Part shown: piece by piece, positions 25,372 to 34,569 of the stretch | Numbering within the stretch: the first letter of the stretch is position 1 | How the letters are laid out: each line of letters opens with the position of its first letter | Assembly: GCA_002375495.1 (NCBI GenBank) | Contig: DFLU01000007.1 | Coordinates: forward strand, 83,050-147,049 | Direction of reading: 5' to 3' | Length of the DNA: 64,000 nucleotides | From: Flavobacteriaceae bacterium UBA3611 | Lineage (GTDB): Bacteria; Bacteroidota; Bacteroidia; Flavobacteriales; Flavobacteriaceae | Translations under genes and position numbers: made by a program | The notes under the pieces: model-generated | Database searches by the model: none | The model's input: the letters and a program-made list of their open reading frames with translations, nothing else | What the model was told of the DNA's origin: nothing

Positions 25372-26535
25372 TTATTTAGTTGCAAATAATTTCACGTCTT
25401 CTTCGCTCACTTCGGCACCGCCGAGAATGATAAGGCGTTCTACCACATTCCGCAGTTCGCGTATGTTTCCCGTCCAATCGTATTGTTTCAATTTTTTGAG
25501 CGCATTGTCTGAAAACTTCTTTTGTGCCGTACCATGTTCATTGGCGATCTTTTCCGTAAAATATTCAACTAAAATTGGAATATCATCCCTTCGATCGTTT
25601 AAGGCCGGAACTTTTACCAAGATTACCGCTAAACGATGGTAGAGGTCTTCTCGAAAGTTTCCTTCGGAAATTTCCTTTTTTAAATCTTTGTTCGTTGCCG
25701 CAAGTACACGAACGTCTACTTTTATGTCTTTGTCGCTACCCACGCGCTGTACTTTATTTTCTTGCAGGGCGCGCAGTACTTTTGCTTGCGCCGACAAACT
25801 CATGTCTCCAACCTCATCTAAAAAAATAGTACCACCGTTGGCGGCTTCAAATTTACCTGCTCGGTCTTTATTGGCTGAAGTAAAAGCACCTTTTACATGA
25901 CCAAAAAGTTCACTTTCAATGAGTTCGCTCGGGATAGCGGCACAATTTACCTCGATCATCGGTCCTTTAGAGCGATCACTTTTTTGATGCAACCAATGCG
26001 CCACCAGTTCTTTACCCGTTCCGTTAGGGCCCGTAATGAGCACCCTAGCTTCGGTAGGGGCTACTTTTTCGATCATATCTTTAATATGCACGATGGCGTC
26101 ACTTTCGCCCACCATTTCGTAGTTTTTACTCACCTTTTTCTTAAGGCGGGTGTTCTCTACTACCAGTTCTTTTCGGTCTAGCGCGATACGTACAGTATTC
26201 AGCAATCGATTGAGATCTGGCGGTTTCGAAATATAATCGAATGCCCCCAAACGCATGGTGTTTACTGCGGTATCTAAGTCGCCATGACCAGAAATCATCA
26301 CGATAGGTGTTTCGGGTTTAATTTTTTTGATGGCTTCTAGGACTTCCACGCCGTCCATTTTGGGCATTTTTATATCACATAGCACCAAGTCGTAATCGTC
26401 TTTTTTTATCAGCTCAATTCCCTCAAGGCCATCTTCTGCTTCGGAAACTTGATAGGCATCGTTTTCTTCGGTGAGTATTTTTACAAGCACGCGTCTAATA
26501 GCTGCTTCGTCTTCAATTATTAGTATTTTAGACAT
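25372..26535 (-). CDS. NtrC-type response regulator lacking the DNA-binding domain
   Basis: A 387-residue response regulator. The receiver domain (1-120) has phospho-acceptor Asp54 (VLCDIKMPKMDG). The sigma-54-type AAA+ domain (about 142-375) has Walker A GPNGTGKE at 169-176, GAFTSA at 216-221 and Walker B FLDEVGD at 238-244. The usual Fis-type helix-turn-helix is absent: the protein ends about 20 residues after GNIRELRNVVERL. The sigma-54 contact loop is GAFTSA instead of GAFTGA. It is in a tight operon with the genes at 26538 and 24491 (2-base gaps). It would need a partner or act from solution. Confidence 0.92.
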   Translation of the reverse strand: MSKILIIEDEAAIRRVLVKILTEENDAYQVSEAEDGLEGIELIKKDDYDLVLCDIKMPKMDGVEVLEAIKKIKPETPIVMISGHGDLDTAVNTMRLGAFDYISKPPDLNRLLNTVRIALDRKELVVENTRLKKKVSKNYEMVGESDAIVHIKDMIEKVAPTEARVLITGPNGTGKELVAHWLHQKSDRSKGPMIEVNCAAIPSELIESELFGHVKGAFTSANKDRAGKFEAANGGTIFLDEVGDMSLSAQAKVLRALQENKVQRVGSDKDIKVDVRVLAATNKDLKKEISEGNFREDLYHRLAVILVKVPALNDRRDDIPILVEYFTEKIANEHGTAQKKFSDNALKKLKQYDWTGNIRELRNVVERLIILGGAEVSEEDVKLFATK

Positions 26536-26537
26536 GT

Positions 26538-27443
26538 TTATATTTTAAGTTTTATACCACCACGGGCATAAAAATTGTTTTGGTCATCTATAGTAAAGAC
26601 ATCGTTACCATCTCCATCACGCAAACGAATGTCGTTTATAAAAGTATGTCCGCCATAGACATAAAAAACAAGGTGGTCTGCAAACTCCCAATCGTATCCT
26701 ATTCCGGCAAGTGCGACGATCATTGAAATATTTTCACCTATTAAATTTGTACCTTCAATAGGTGCATTTTCTTGAATATTGGCGAAAAAACCATCCAGGG
26801 TTGCAAATAACTGTAATTGATGGTTTGGTATAAATTCATATTTTAAATTCGATTTTGGTACTCCCAATCCGAATGACCACTTTGGTGCAAATTCGCGGTA
26901 GTAATTTACAAAAGGTAATGGAAATGGACGTCCTGCTGTGGTTGAATAATTAATCCCTAGCACCAATCGCCAAGGTTTTTCTGGCAGATTATCGCTAGTT
27001 CTACCTGTTCTGTCTTTAATAAAATAGAAACTACCTCCAAAAATTAAGTCATCAGACACCATTTTTGATTCGAAATTTGAGGCCAATCTCGCTTCTCCTT
27101 GAATTGCATACCGCCACCCACTATCAAGCTTGTCTGTAAAACCGAGTGTGAGGGTAAAGTTTTGAAAATGTTCTTTGTCTGATTTATTAAATGGAACAGG
27201 CTCTCCTAGCTCTACATTCACGTTTCTATACTCAAAGCCAGGAACGAGGTACGCATCATCGTCTAATTGAACAGGAACATTAAAAAAAGCCCGAAACCTG
27301 CTAAAGGTATTGTCTGAATCGTCTTGAGGAAAATAGGTATATTCAATTCTCGCAATGTCTGTTAATTGGGCGTAAGTGACTATGCCAAAGAACAAGGCCA
27401 TGATCAGGCAACATGTTCTTGATAATGATTTTATGTTGGGCAT
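26538..27443 (-). CDS. outer membrane beta-barrel protein, DUF6268-like
   Basis: A 301-residue exported protein with an N-terminal signal peptide ending ...VTYAQ (about residue 26), then many alternating strands with aromatic residues, and a final aromatic/hydrophobic strand ending in NFYARGGIKLKI. The layout fits an outer membrane barrel of the DUF6268 type. It is the first gene of the operon with the NtrC-like regulator and PPK2, at a 2-base spacing, which suggests a shared sensing or stress role. Function unknown. Confidence 0.72.
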   Translation of the reverse strand: MPNIKSLSRTCCLIMALFFGIVTYAQLTDIARIEYTYFPQDDSDNTFSRFRAFFNVPVQLDDDAYLVPGFEYRNVNVELGEPVPFNKSDKEHFQNFTLTLGFTDKLDSGWRYAIQGEARLASNFESKMVSDDLIFGGSFYFIKDRTGRTSDNLPEKPWRLVLGINYSTTAGRPFPLPFVNYYREFAPKWSFGLGVPKSNLKYEFIPNHQLQLFATLDGFFANIQENAPIEGTNLIGENISMIVALAGIGYDWEFADHLVFYVYGGHTFINDIRLRDGDGNDVFTIDDQNNFYARGGIKLKI

Positions 27444-27531
27444 TAAGCATTCTAATTATTAGTTCGTGATAAAAATAAGCAACCTATAGCAAACGCATTG
27501 TTAGCGTTGTCATAAAATAAGGAGAACACCT

Positions 27532-28443
27532 TTACTCAGACTTTATTCCAGCTTGCGTAAACAAATGCACATCGCGTTGCGGAAATGGAATGGTGACATT
27601 GTTTTCTCGGAACAGACTGTCTATCGTAAATCGGATAGCGCTTTTAATTTTTGGGTCTACAAAGCTATCGCTTATAAAAAAGTGGATGCTAAACACCAAG
27701 GCCGAATCTCCAAAATCTTCGAAGAGTACGAAAGGTTTCGGACTTTTAAGAACGCCGCTTTGTTTGGCAACACTTTGCAGAAGTAGCTCCCGAACCATTT
27801 CAGTATTACTACCGTACGCCACCCCAACACGAACAAATTCGCGTGTAGAGCGATGGTTCTGGGTGTAGTTGTAAATAAGGTCGGTTATAAACTTATGGTT
27901 GGGTATGATAATGATTTTGTCATCTCTTGTAATGGCCCGGGTAGTACGCAATTTTATATCAATAACACGACCCACTTTGCCTTCTACCTCAATGATATCA
28001 CCTACCAACAACGATTTGTCGATGATGATAAAAATACCGCCAATGATGTCTTGGAAAAGCTCTTGGAGTGCCAATCCTAAACCTACTAGCAGTGCTGCCG
28101 ACGCTGCCAAGAAAGGGGTAATATTAAAACCGGAAAAGCTGAGGGAAGCAAACACCACAATCACATAGGTGATGTACTTTATGAATTTGAAAACGCTGAT
28201 AAATTTAAGTTTATCAACCTCTTCCATTTTTCGGGTAAATAGCTTACGAATGGTTTTTAGCAGAAAACTAGCCACAAAGAAAGAGATGGTTACCACAAGC
28301 AGCAGCCCGATGGTGATGTGTATTTCTTTATCTCCTTTTCCGTAATGAAATCCGAGCTCCAAGAAGCTCTTTATAGCCCCCCAAATATCTTCTTGTACAA
28401 CTTCTTGGATTTTATCGGTAACCTTTTCTGTCTCTTGAAACAT
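27532..28443 (-). CDS. small-conductance mechanosensitive channel, MscS family
   Basis: A 303-residue channel that opens under membrane tension to release solutes. Predicted helices lie at about 38-58 and 82-103. The pore helix, rich in Ala and Gly (PFLAASAALLVGLGLALQELFQDIIGG), is at about 110-137 and is followed by the beta domain with VGDIIEVEGKVGRVIDIKLRTT. The C-terminal cytoplasmic domain is complete. It is downstream of the ABC permease (28446) by 2 bases, so probably in the same transcript. Confidence 0.95.
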   Translation of the reverse strand: MFQETEKVTDKIQEVVQEDIWGAIKSFLELGFHYGKGDKEIHITIGLLLVVTISFFVASFLLKTIRKLFTRKMEEVDKLKFISVFKFIKYITYVIVVFASLSFSGFNITPFLAASAALLVGLGLALQELFQDIIGGIFIIIDKSLLVGDIIEVEGKVGRVIDIKLRTTRAITRDDKIIIIPNHKFITDLIYNYTQNHRSTREFVRVGVAYGSNTEMVRELLLQSVAKQSGVLKSPKPFVLFEDFGDSALVFSIHFFISDSFVDPKIKSAIRFTIDSLFRENNVTIPFPQRDVHLFTQAGIKSE

Positions 28444-28445
28444 TG

Positions 28446-29756
28446 CTAATATTTAAGCCACTTCGCCAATTCTTTATAACTCGCCTTTTTACCGTACATC
28501 AAGATACCTACTCGGTAAATTTTAGACGCGAACCATACGGTGCCAATAAAGGTAGCAAATAAAATGACTACAGAAATAATTTGTTGCCATAAGGGTACAC
28601 CAAAGGGAATACGCATGAGCATTACCACGGGAGATGTAAATGGAATGTAAGAAAACACTTGGCTCACCGTTCCGTGGGGATTATCAATTACCGTAAAAAA
28701 GCCTACGTACACCGCCAAAATCAATGGCATTAATAAGGGTAACATAAACTGTTGCGTATCGGTTTCACTATCTACTGCAGCGCCAATAGCTGCGTAAAGT
28801 GAGGCATACAACAAGTATCCTCCTACGAAAAATAGTAAAAACATCACTACCAGATTGGCAATGGGAAGATTACTAATTTCCACAAAAACATCTTGTACGA
28901 TACTTTCCATACCTCCCGCGGCATCTGCTTGGGCCAAGGCCTCTTGTTGTTGTGGCATGCTTCCCGGGTCGATTCCGAAGATAGAAGATGCAATCACACT
29001 AAACAAGCCTAACAAAATTACCCAAGCTAAAAATTGGGTAACTCCGGCGAGAGAAGTTCCTAAAATTTTACCTAATAATAATTTGATTGGTTTTACAGAC
29101 GAAATAATCACCTCAATAATACGGCTGGTTTTTTCTTCAATCACACTGCGCATGATCATATTTCCGTAGATAATAATGAACATGAACAACAAATAGCCTG
29201 CAGCGCCTCCAAAAACAAGCTTAATACCAGAACCGAGTTTCGAAGTTTCCTGCCCTTTAAACGTTTCTAACCTCGTATTTACTCTAACGCGCAACTCCTT
29301 TATCCGTGCGGCGTCAATACCCGCTTCGGTAAGTTTCATGGTATTTGCCTTTTCTTGGATGGCATCTTCAATGTCGTCTAGGGTTCCCAATGAGGGTGAA
29401 TCTTCAGAATAAAAGGTGATGCTCTTAGCTAATTCATCAATGTTGTTGTTTTTAGGAATAAAAAGTAATCCGTAGTTACCATTCTCTTCGGTGATTTTCT
29501 TTGCTTCGGAAAGCGCAAGCCCATCAACCCGTTCATACTTTAAGTTATCGGTACTTTCAAATTGTTCGGCAAAGAGACCACTTTCGTCCAACACCGAAAT
29601 AACCCGAACTTTATCATTGTTGAGTTGCGATAGATAACCTACCAAAGTAAAGATTCCGACCATGATCAGCGGACTTAAAAAAGTCATGATAATGAACGAT
29701 TTGTTACGAACCTTCGTAAGATATTCTCGTTTTATGATGAGCGATAAGTGGTTCAT
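28446..29756 (-). CDS. ABC transporter permease, NatB/ABC-2 type
   Basis: A 436-residue ABC-2 permease. The N-terminal helix (about 20-42) is followed by a large extracytoplasmic domain (about 45-170), then five to six helices to the end, typical of the NatB group (Na+ or antibiotic export). The ATPase (29769) lies 12 bases upstream, so the two form one exporter. A conserved coupling helix segment EEKTSRIIEVIISSVKPIKLLLGKI is present. Substrate unknown. Confidence 0.92.
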   Translation of the reverse strand: MNHLSLIIKREYLTKVRNKSFIIMTFLSPLIMVGIFTLVGYLSQLNNDKVRVISVLDESGLFAEQFESTDNLKYERVDGLALSEAKKITEENGNYGLLFIPKNNNIDELAKSITFYSEDSPSLGTLDDIEDAIQEKANTMKLTEAGIDAARIKELRVRVNTRLETFKGQETSKLGSGIKLVFGGAAGYLLFMFIIIYGNMIMRSVIEEKTSRIIEVIISSVKPIKLLLGKILGTSLAGVTQFLAWVILLGLFSVIASSIFGIDPGSMPQQQEALAQADAAGGMESIVQDVFVEISNLPIANLVVMFLLFFVGGYLLYASLYAAIGAAVDSETDTQQFMLPLLMPLILAVYVGFFTVIDNPHGTVSQVFSYIPFTSPVVMLMRIPFGVPLWQQIISVVILFATFIGTVWFASKIYRVGILMYGKKASYKELAKWLKY

Positions 29757-29768
29757 TTGGCTGAAGAT

Positions 29769-30695
29769 TTAATTGTTTTTTACGGTTTCAATAAAAATAT
29801 CATTGGCAGACGGAATCACTTCAACAAAGTGGGTAAGTTGTCCTCTAGTGGTAAGATATGCTACCAAATCGTTGGCCGTAGCCGTTTCATCGATTTTAAT
29901 TTTGTATTGCAGTTCGTCGTTTATTGTTTTAAAAGTAGCAGGTGAAAGTTCAAATCGTTCTTTTAATTCTGCAGCCACACTCTCGTGGTTTTCTGTAACC
30001 AATCCTACTTCGTACGTATTATTTTTATAGGCACGTTTTATATCAATTAAACGACCGTCGAGTATTTTATTCGATTTGTTGATAAGTGCAATATGGTCGC
30101 ACATTTCTTCTACAGACTCCATTCTGTGGGTCGAAAAGATCACCGTGGCACCCTCGTCTCTTAGTTTTAGTATTTCGTCTTTAATGAGGTTTGCGTTTAT
30201 GGGGTCGAAACCGCTAAAGGGTTCATCAAAAATAAGCAGTTTGGGTTGGTGCAGGACGGTGACCACAAATTGAATTTTTTGCGCCATCCCTTTTGAAAGT
30301 TCCTGTATTTTTTTGTTCCACCAATCCCCAATTTCAAGTCGGTCGAACCAGTATTTGAGGCGCTGTTTTGCTTCAGATTTAGACAACCCTTTTAATTGGG
30401 CAAGATAAAGCGCTTGCTCACCTACCTTCATAGACTTGTACAAGCCACGTTCTTCAGGTAAGTACCCAATGTTCTGAATATGGTGCGGTTGCAAGGGTTC
30501 GCCATCTAAAATGACCTTTCCCGTATCTGGCATGGTGATTTGATTGATGATTCGGATAAAAGTAGTTTTACCAGCCCCGTTAGGACCTAGCAACCCAAAT
30601 ACGCTTCCCTTGGGGACTTCGATAGAGACATCGTTAAGGGCTTTAAATTCACCAAATGATTTTGAGACGTTTTCTGCGACCAGTAGTTTTTCCAT
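29769..30695 (-). CDS. ABC transporter ATP-binding protein, NatA-like
   Basis: A 308-residue ATPase for the NatB-type permease. Walker A is GPNGAGKTT (about 35-43), signature LSKGMAQKIQ (about 132-141), Walker B LLIFDEPFSGFD (about 152-163), and the switch His is in STHRMESVEE. The C-terminal extension (about 230-308) matches the DUF4162-type domain common to such exporters. It starts the operon with the permease and the MscS channel. A 275-base spacer lies upstream of it. Confidence 0.94.
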   Translation of the reverse strand: MEKLLVAENVSKSFGEFKALNDVSIEVPKGSVFGLLGPNGAGKTTFIRIINQITMPDTGKVILDGEPLQPHHIQNIGYLPEERGLYKSMKVGEQALYLAQLKGLSKSEAKQRLKYWFDRLEIGDWWNKKIQELSKGMAQKIQFVVTVLHQPKLLIFDEPFSGFDPINANLIKDEILKLRDEGATVIFSTHRMESVEEMCDHIALINKSNKILDGRLIDIKRAYKNNTYEVGLVTENHESVAAELKERFELSPATFKTINDELQYKIKIDETATANDLVAYLTTRGQLTHFVEVIPSANDIFIETVKNN

Positions 30696-30970
30696 AGCGT
30701 TGCGAACAAAATGTAAAGATATCGATTTGCACTCCCTTCTGTAATAATTTGCGATACTTTATAGTGCAATTTTATACAGTGGTTAGTAGGATATAACAAA
30801 GAAATGTTACTGATTGAAGCGAAAATATTAAAACAGGGAATTTCCGTAAATTAAAACCCACCCTCAAAATGAATTAAGGATGGGAAAAAAATTGCTATGA
30901 AAAAGAAAAATATCACTTATTTAACTAAGCGATACCCAAATATAGGTAAAATTAATTAATTAACGATTCT

Positions 30971-32095
30971 TTAAGAAAACATATCCTTTACCTTCTCAAA
31001 AAACGACTTGTCTTCCTTTTCGGGATTGGGCTGAAAATGATCATCGGTGCTCATCTTTTCAAAAAACTCTTTTTGTTCTTTGCTAAGCGATTTAGGGGTC
31101 CAAACGTTCACATGCACTAGCAAATCACCTGTACCATAGCCGTTGATACTTGGAATTCCCTTATTTCTTAGGCGCAATATTTTACCACTTTGCACTCCAG
31201 GCTCCACCTTTATACGCACTTTTCCAGTTACGGTATCAATTTCTTTAGAAGCTCCTAAAGCTGCTTCCGAAAAACTAACATATAAATCGTAGTGAAGGTT
31301 ATCGCCCTCACGTTGCAAGCTCTGGTGCGGTAATTCTTCAATCGCCACCAATAAATCACCCGCAATACCATTGCCAGGAGCGTCGTTTCCTTTACCAGTT
31401 ACTTTTAACTGCATGCCATCTACTACTCCGGCTGGGATTTTAATACTCACCGTATCTTCGGTTGTAAGCATCCCTTGTGCATCTGCATTGGCTGGTTTTT
31501 TATCTATAATTTGTCCTGAACCACCACATGTAGAACAGGGTGCAGACGTTTGCATACGGCCTAAAATAGTATTTTGTATACGTGTAACCTGACCCACGCC
31601 ATTACAGGTGGCACATGTTTTATAGGTAGTACCTTGAGCTTGTTTCTTGCGCTTAACTTTTATTTTCTTCTCGACACCATTAGCAATTTCTTCTAGGGTA
31701 AGTTTCACACGAATGCGAAGGTTACTACCTTTTACGGTACGCCTTCCGCCACCGCCTCCAAATCCGCTAAAACCACTAAATCCGCCACCGCCGCCAAAAG
31801 CACCGCCAAAAATATCACCAAACTGACTGAATATATCTTCCATATTCATGCCGCCACCGCCAAATCCGCCACCTTCAAAGGCTTGGTGACCGTATTGGTC
31901 GTATCTTGCTTTTTTATTTGGGTCGCTTAAAACTTCGTAAGCCTCGGCGGCTTTTTTAAAGTTTTCTTCAGCTTTTGTGTCGCCCGGATTTTTGTCTGGG
32001 TGGAATTCAATCGCTTTTTTGCGGTATGCTTTTTTTATCTCAGCTGCAGATGCACCCTTTGAAATTCCGAGTATGTCGTAAAAATCTTCCTTCAT
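30971..32095 (-). CDS. dnaJ: molecular chaperone DnaJ
   Basis: The Hsp40 partner of DnaK, 374 residues. The J domain (1-70) has the His-Pro-Asp motif (HPDKN, 33-37). A Gly/Phe-rich linker follows (about 72-115). The zinc region has only two CxxCxGxG motifs, CATCNGVG and CSTCGGSG, where E. coli DnaJ has four. The peptide-binding C-terminal domain follows and ends in a Phe-rich tail. It lies one base from grpE (32097), so the two are one operon. DnaK is not in the window. Confidence 0.96.
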   Translation of the reverse strand: MKEDFYDILGISKGASAAEIKKAYRKKAIEFHPDKNPGDTKAEENFKKAAEAYEVLSDPNKKARYDQYGHQAFEGGGFGGGGMNMEDIFSQFGDIFGGAFGGGGGFSGFSGFGGGGGRRTVKGSNLRIRVKLTLEEIANGVEKKIKVKRKKQAQGTTYKTCATCNGVGQVTRIQNTILGRMQTSAPCSTCGGSGQIIDKKPANADAQGMLTTEDTVSIKIPAGVVDGMQLKVTGKGNDAPGNGIAGDLLVAIEELPHQSLQREGDNLHYDLYVSFSEAALGASKEIDTVTGKVRIKVEPGVQSGKILRLRNKGIPSINGYGTGDLLVHVNVWTPKSLSKEQKEFFEKMSTDDHFQPNPEKEDKSFFEKVKDMFS

Positions 32096-32096
32096 A

Positions 32097-32666
32097 TTAT
32101 TGTCCTATCACTACTTTTGGAAACCGAATAATCTTATCACCTAAGGTATATCCTCTTTCAATCACATCGATTATTTTTCCTTTCATCTTTTTGTCTGGCG
32201 CAGGAACTTGGGTTATTGCCTCGTGCACTTCGGCGTCAAACGTTTCCCCTTTTTTAGTATCGATGGGTTCCAGTCCTTTCAACTTTAGTGTTTCACGAAG
32301 TTTCACATTAATAAGGTTTACCCCTTTAAAATGATCGTCGTCGTCACTCTTTTTAATTTCAGCCAAGGCACGGTCAAAATCGTCTAAAATTGGCAACAGC
32401 GCCACCATCACTTCTTGGCTCGCAGTTTTGAACAATTCAATACGCTCGCGTCCTGTTCGCTTTTTATAATTCTCGAATTCAGCAAACAAACGCAAGTACC
32501 GATCTTTTTCCGAAGCTACTTGCTCTTTTAATACCGCAAGTTCATCTACAGATTCTTCTTTCTTATTAGCATCTTGCTCTTTATCATTAACAGCATCATT
32601 TTGGGCCTTCTTTGTAGCCACATCAGATTCTTGCTCTTCTATATTGTTTTTTTCTTTCGTGCTCAT
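32097..32666 (-). CDS. grpE: nucleotide exchange factor GrpE
   Basis: GrpE releases ADP from DnaK in the chaperone cycle. The 189-residue protein has an acidic N-terminus (1-50), a long coiled coil (about 50-100, with YLRLFAEFENYKKRTGRER) and the C-terminal beta-domain with VHEAITQVPAP and GYTLGDKIIRFPKVVIG. It leads the operon with dnaJ, whose start is one base downstream. No CIRCE (HrcA operator) was seen upstream. Confidence 0.96.
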   Translation of the reverse strand: MSTKEKNNIEEQESDVATKKAQNDAVNDKEQDANKKEESVDELAVLKEQVASEKDRYLRLFAEFENYKKRTGRERIELFKTASQEVMVALLPILDDFDRALAEIKKSDDDDHFKGVNLINVKLRETLKLKGLEPIDTKKGETFDAEVHEAITQVPAPDKKMKGKIIDVIERGYTLGDKIIRFPKVVIGQ

Positions 32667-32698
32667 AAAGCGTAAATTTTCATTTTTTCTGAACGGTG

Positions 32699-32706
32699 CA
32701 AAAGTA
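32699..32706 (-). promoter_or_regulatory. -7 promoter element of the grpE-dnaJ operon
   Basis: On the minus strand this reads TACTTTTG, matching TAnnTTTG. A TTGACA lies 21 bases upstream (minus strand, 32725-32730). It is 32 bases upstream of the GrpE start. No heat-shock operator was recognised. Confidence 0.55.
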
Positions 32707-32786
32707 CTGCCATTTCAGTACAAATGTCAAAATGTCACTTCTTTTTTATTTAATATTTTTTTAAGAGGAAATGGTACAAGAACATA

Positions 32787-32794
32787 TAATTTTG
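32787..32794 (+). promoter_or_regulatory. -7 promoter element of the YceI gene
   Basis: TAATTTTG matches TAnnTTTG and ends 28 bases before the start codon at 32823. No convincing -33 element is visible. Confidence 0.45.
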
Positions 32795-32822
32795 ACACCA
32801 TACCAACAAAACAATAAATACC

Positions 32823-33485
32823 ATGAAAAAAACAAACATTTTAATAGCCTTTGCCGTAGTTACAGGACTTGCCTTTACATCGTGCAATGAAACAAAAGAA
32901 AAGAACGAAGAAGTAGGAGTTGCAGCCGAAGCCGAAGAAAGCGCGGTAGCCTATAATGCAGATACCGCTAAATCTGTAATTAATTGGTCTGGAAACAAAC
33001 CCACTGGTACACATACGGGAACCATCTCTCTTGCTAATGGCGAGATTATGGTAAACGACCGCAACATTGAGGCGGGTACTTTTACGATCGATATGAAAAG
33101 TATTGTTGTGACCGATCTTGAAGCAGGCGATGGAAAAGAAAATCTTGAAGCGCACTTAATGGGTACTGTGGAAGGGAAAGAAGGAGACTTTTTTAATGTA
33201 ACTGAATATCCTACCGCCACTTTTGAAATCACTAGTATTGAAGGTGACCAATACAAACCAACTGTGAAGGGTAATCTAACGATTAAAGGAAAAACAAATC
33301 CAGTATCTTTTAATGCGACGGTTTCATATCCTGGGGACACAATGTTCTTGAAAAGTGAAAAATTTAAGATAGATCGTACCAAATGGGATGTAAACTATGG
33401 ATCTAAGTCGGTATTCGACAATTTAGGAGATAAGTTTATCAGTGACGATATGGAGTTGCAAATTGAATTGCACGCTTCAAAATAA
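32823..33485 (+). CDS. YceI family lipoprotein
   Basis: A 220-residue lipoprotein with a lipobox ending FTSC (about Cys21) and an acidic linker (about 22-45). The YceI beta-barrel/lipocalin-like domain follows: SVINWSGNKPTGTHTGTI at about 52 and KVQGNL-like strands later, with a large ligand pocket. YceI proteins bind isoprenoid or lipid ligands and respond to stress. It has a terminator (33510-33543) shared with the convergent gene at 33542. Confidence 0.93.
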   Translation: MKKTNILIAFAVVTGLAFTSCNETKEKNEEVGVAAEAEESAVAYNADTAKSVINWSGNKPTGTHTGTISLANGEIMVNDRNIEAGTFTIDMKSIVVTDLEAGDGKENLEAHLMGTVEGKEGDFFNVTEYPTATFEITSIEGDQYKPTVKGNLTIKGKTNPVSFNATVSYPGDTMFLKSEKFKIDRTKWDVNYGSKSVFDNLGDKFISDDMELQIELHASK

Positions 33486-33509
33486 TAATAGTTGTCAAAA
33501 AAATAAAGT

Positions 33510-33543
33510 ACCGCACTCTCTAACGATAGTGCGGTTTTTTTTT
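33510..33543 (+). terminator. Rho-independent terminator after the YceI gene
   Basis: Stem ACCGCACT (33510-33517) / AGTGCGGT (33528-33535) followed by eight T residues. The T-run overlaps the stop region of the convergent gene at 33542. Confidence 0.85.
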
Positions 33544-34444
33544 AAAGCAATTTATGAATTGCATAATTTAGGTTCACAAAACGGAATTCGTACCCTGAAT
33601 CTTCAATCTTTTTTGAGCTTACCAGCTGGCTCTCTAACAACAGGCTGGCCATTTCACCTAAAATTAGTTTTAGCATAAAACCAGGCACATTGGGAAGCCA
33701 GATGTTTTTCTGCAAAGCCGCTGCAATTTTAAATGTTAAGTTTTTGTTGGTTACTGGGTTTGGGGCAACAGCATTGTAGGTTCCGCTCAATCCGTTTTTT
33801 AGAATGTGTACATACAAACTAGCAATGTCTTCAATATGAATCCACGACATCCATTGTTCGCCAGAGCCTAAAGGAGCCCCAAAGCCTTTTTCGATGGGTT
33901 GTTTTATTTTCTCGAAGGCGCCTTCATCTTTAGAAAATACGACACCTGTTCTTACCTTAGCCACCCGCAAGCCCAGTGTTTCAAATTGATCTGCTGCAGC
34001 TTCCCAGGCAACTACTACTTCACCTAAAAAGGTATTTGCGACCTCTTTGTCAGTTTCAAAATAAAGCTTGTTTTTATGGCTGGGATAGACACTAACGCCG
34101 CTGGCAGAAATAAAATGGGTTACGTTGTGATCTATGTTTTTTAGCGTGATGAAAATCAAGTTCGCTGTTTGGGTACGGCTTTCTAAGATTGTTTTCTTGT
34201 AGCTTTTTGTCCACCGCTTGGCTATGGTGGCTCCTACCAAATTAATAATTGTCGTCACTTCCTTAAATGCTTCAGTATCGATGATGCCCTCAGAAGGATT
34301 CCAGTAAAACCCCTTATGATTTTCTGTATTTTCAATTTTCTCTTTGCTGGTTGTAAGGTAATTAACCTTGATACCGTCTTCCAGCAAGTATTCAGTAAGC
34401 TGTGTGCCGATGAGCCCAGTGGCCCCAGTTATTAAAATTTTCAT
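33542..34444 (-). CDS. TIGR01777 family oxidoreductase (SDR, epimerase-like)
   Basis: A 300-residue NAD(P)-binding protein of the TIGR01777 type, common and uncharacterised. The N-terminal MKILITGATGLIGTQL begins at residue 1; the start at 34444 is chosen because the Rossmann fold starts there, over an upstream ATG at 34501. The family's conserved 'RTGVVFSKDEGAFEKI' and 'SWIHIEDIA' are present. The catalytic Tyr-Lys pair is altered, as is common in this family. Confidence 0.9.
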   Translation of the reverse strand: MKILITGATGLIGTQLTEYLLEDGIKVNYLTTSKEKIENTENHKGFYWNPSEGIIDTEAFKEVTTIINLVGATIAKRWTKSYKKTILESRTQTANLIFITLKNIDHNVTHFISASGVSVYPSHKNKLYFETDKEVANTFLGEVVVAWEAAADQFETLGLRVAKVRTGVVFSKDEGAFEKIKQPIEKGFGAPLGSGEQWMSWIHIEDIASLYVHILKNGLSGTYNAVAPNPVTNKNLTFKIAAALQKNIWLPNVPGFMLKLILGEMASLLLESQLVSSKKIEDSGYEFRFVNLNYAIHKLL

Positions 34445-34569
34445 TTTCTTTTTTATAGCGTTACTTAAATATACAAGGAAGCAGTTGGAATACCATATCA
34501 ATTAACGCAACATTAATAGTCTAGCACCAAAACTATTGGAAGGGTATGAAAAAGTAGGTACAATGCAGT

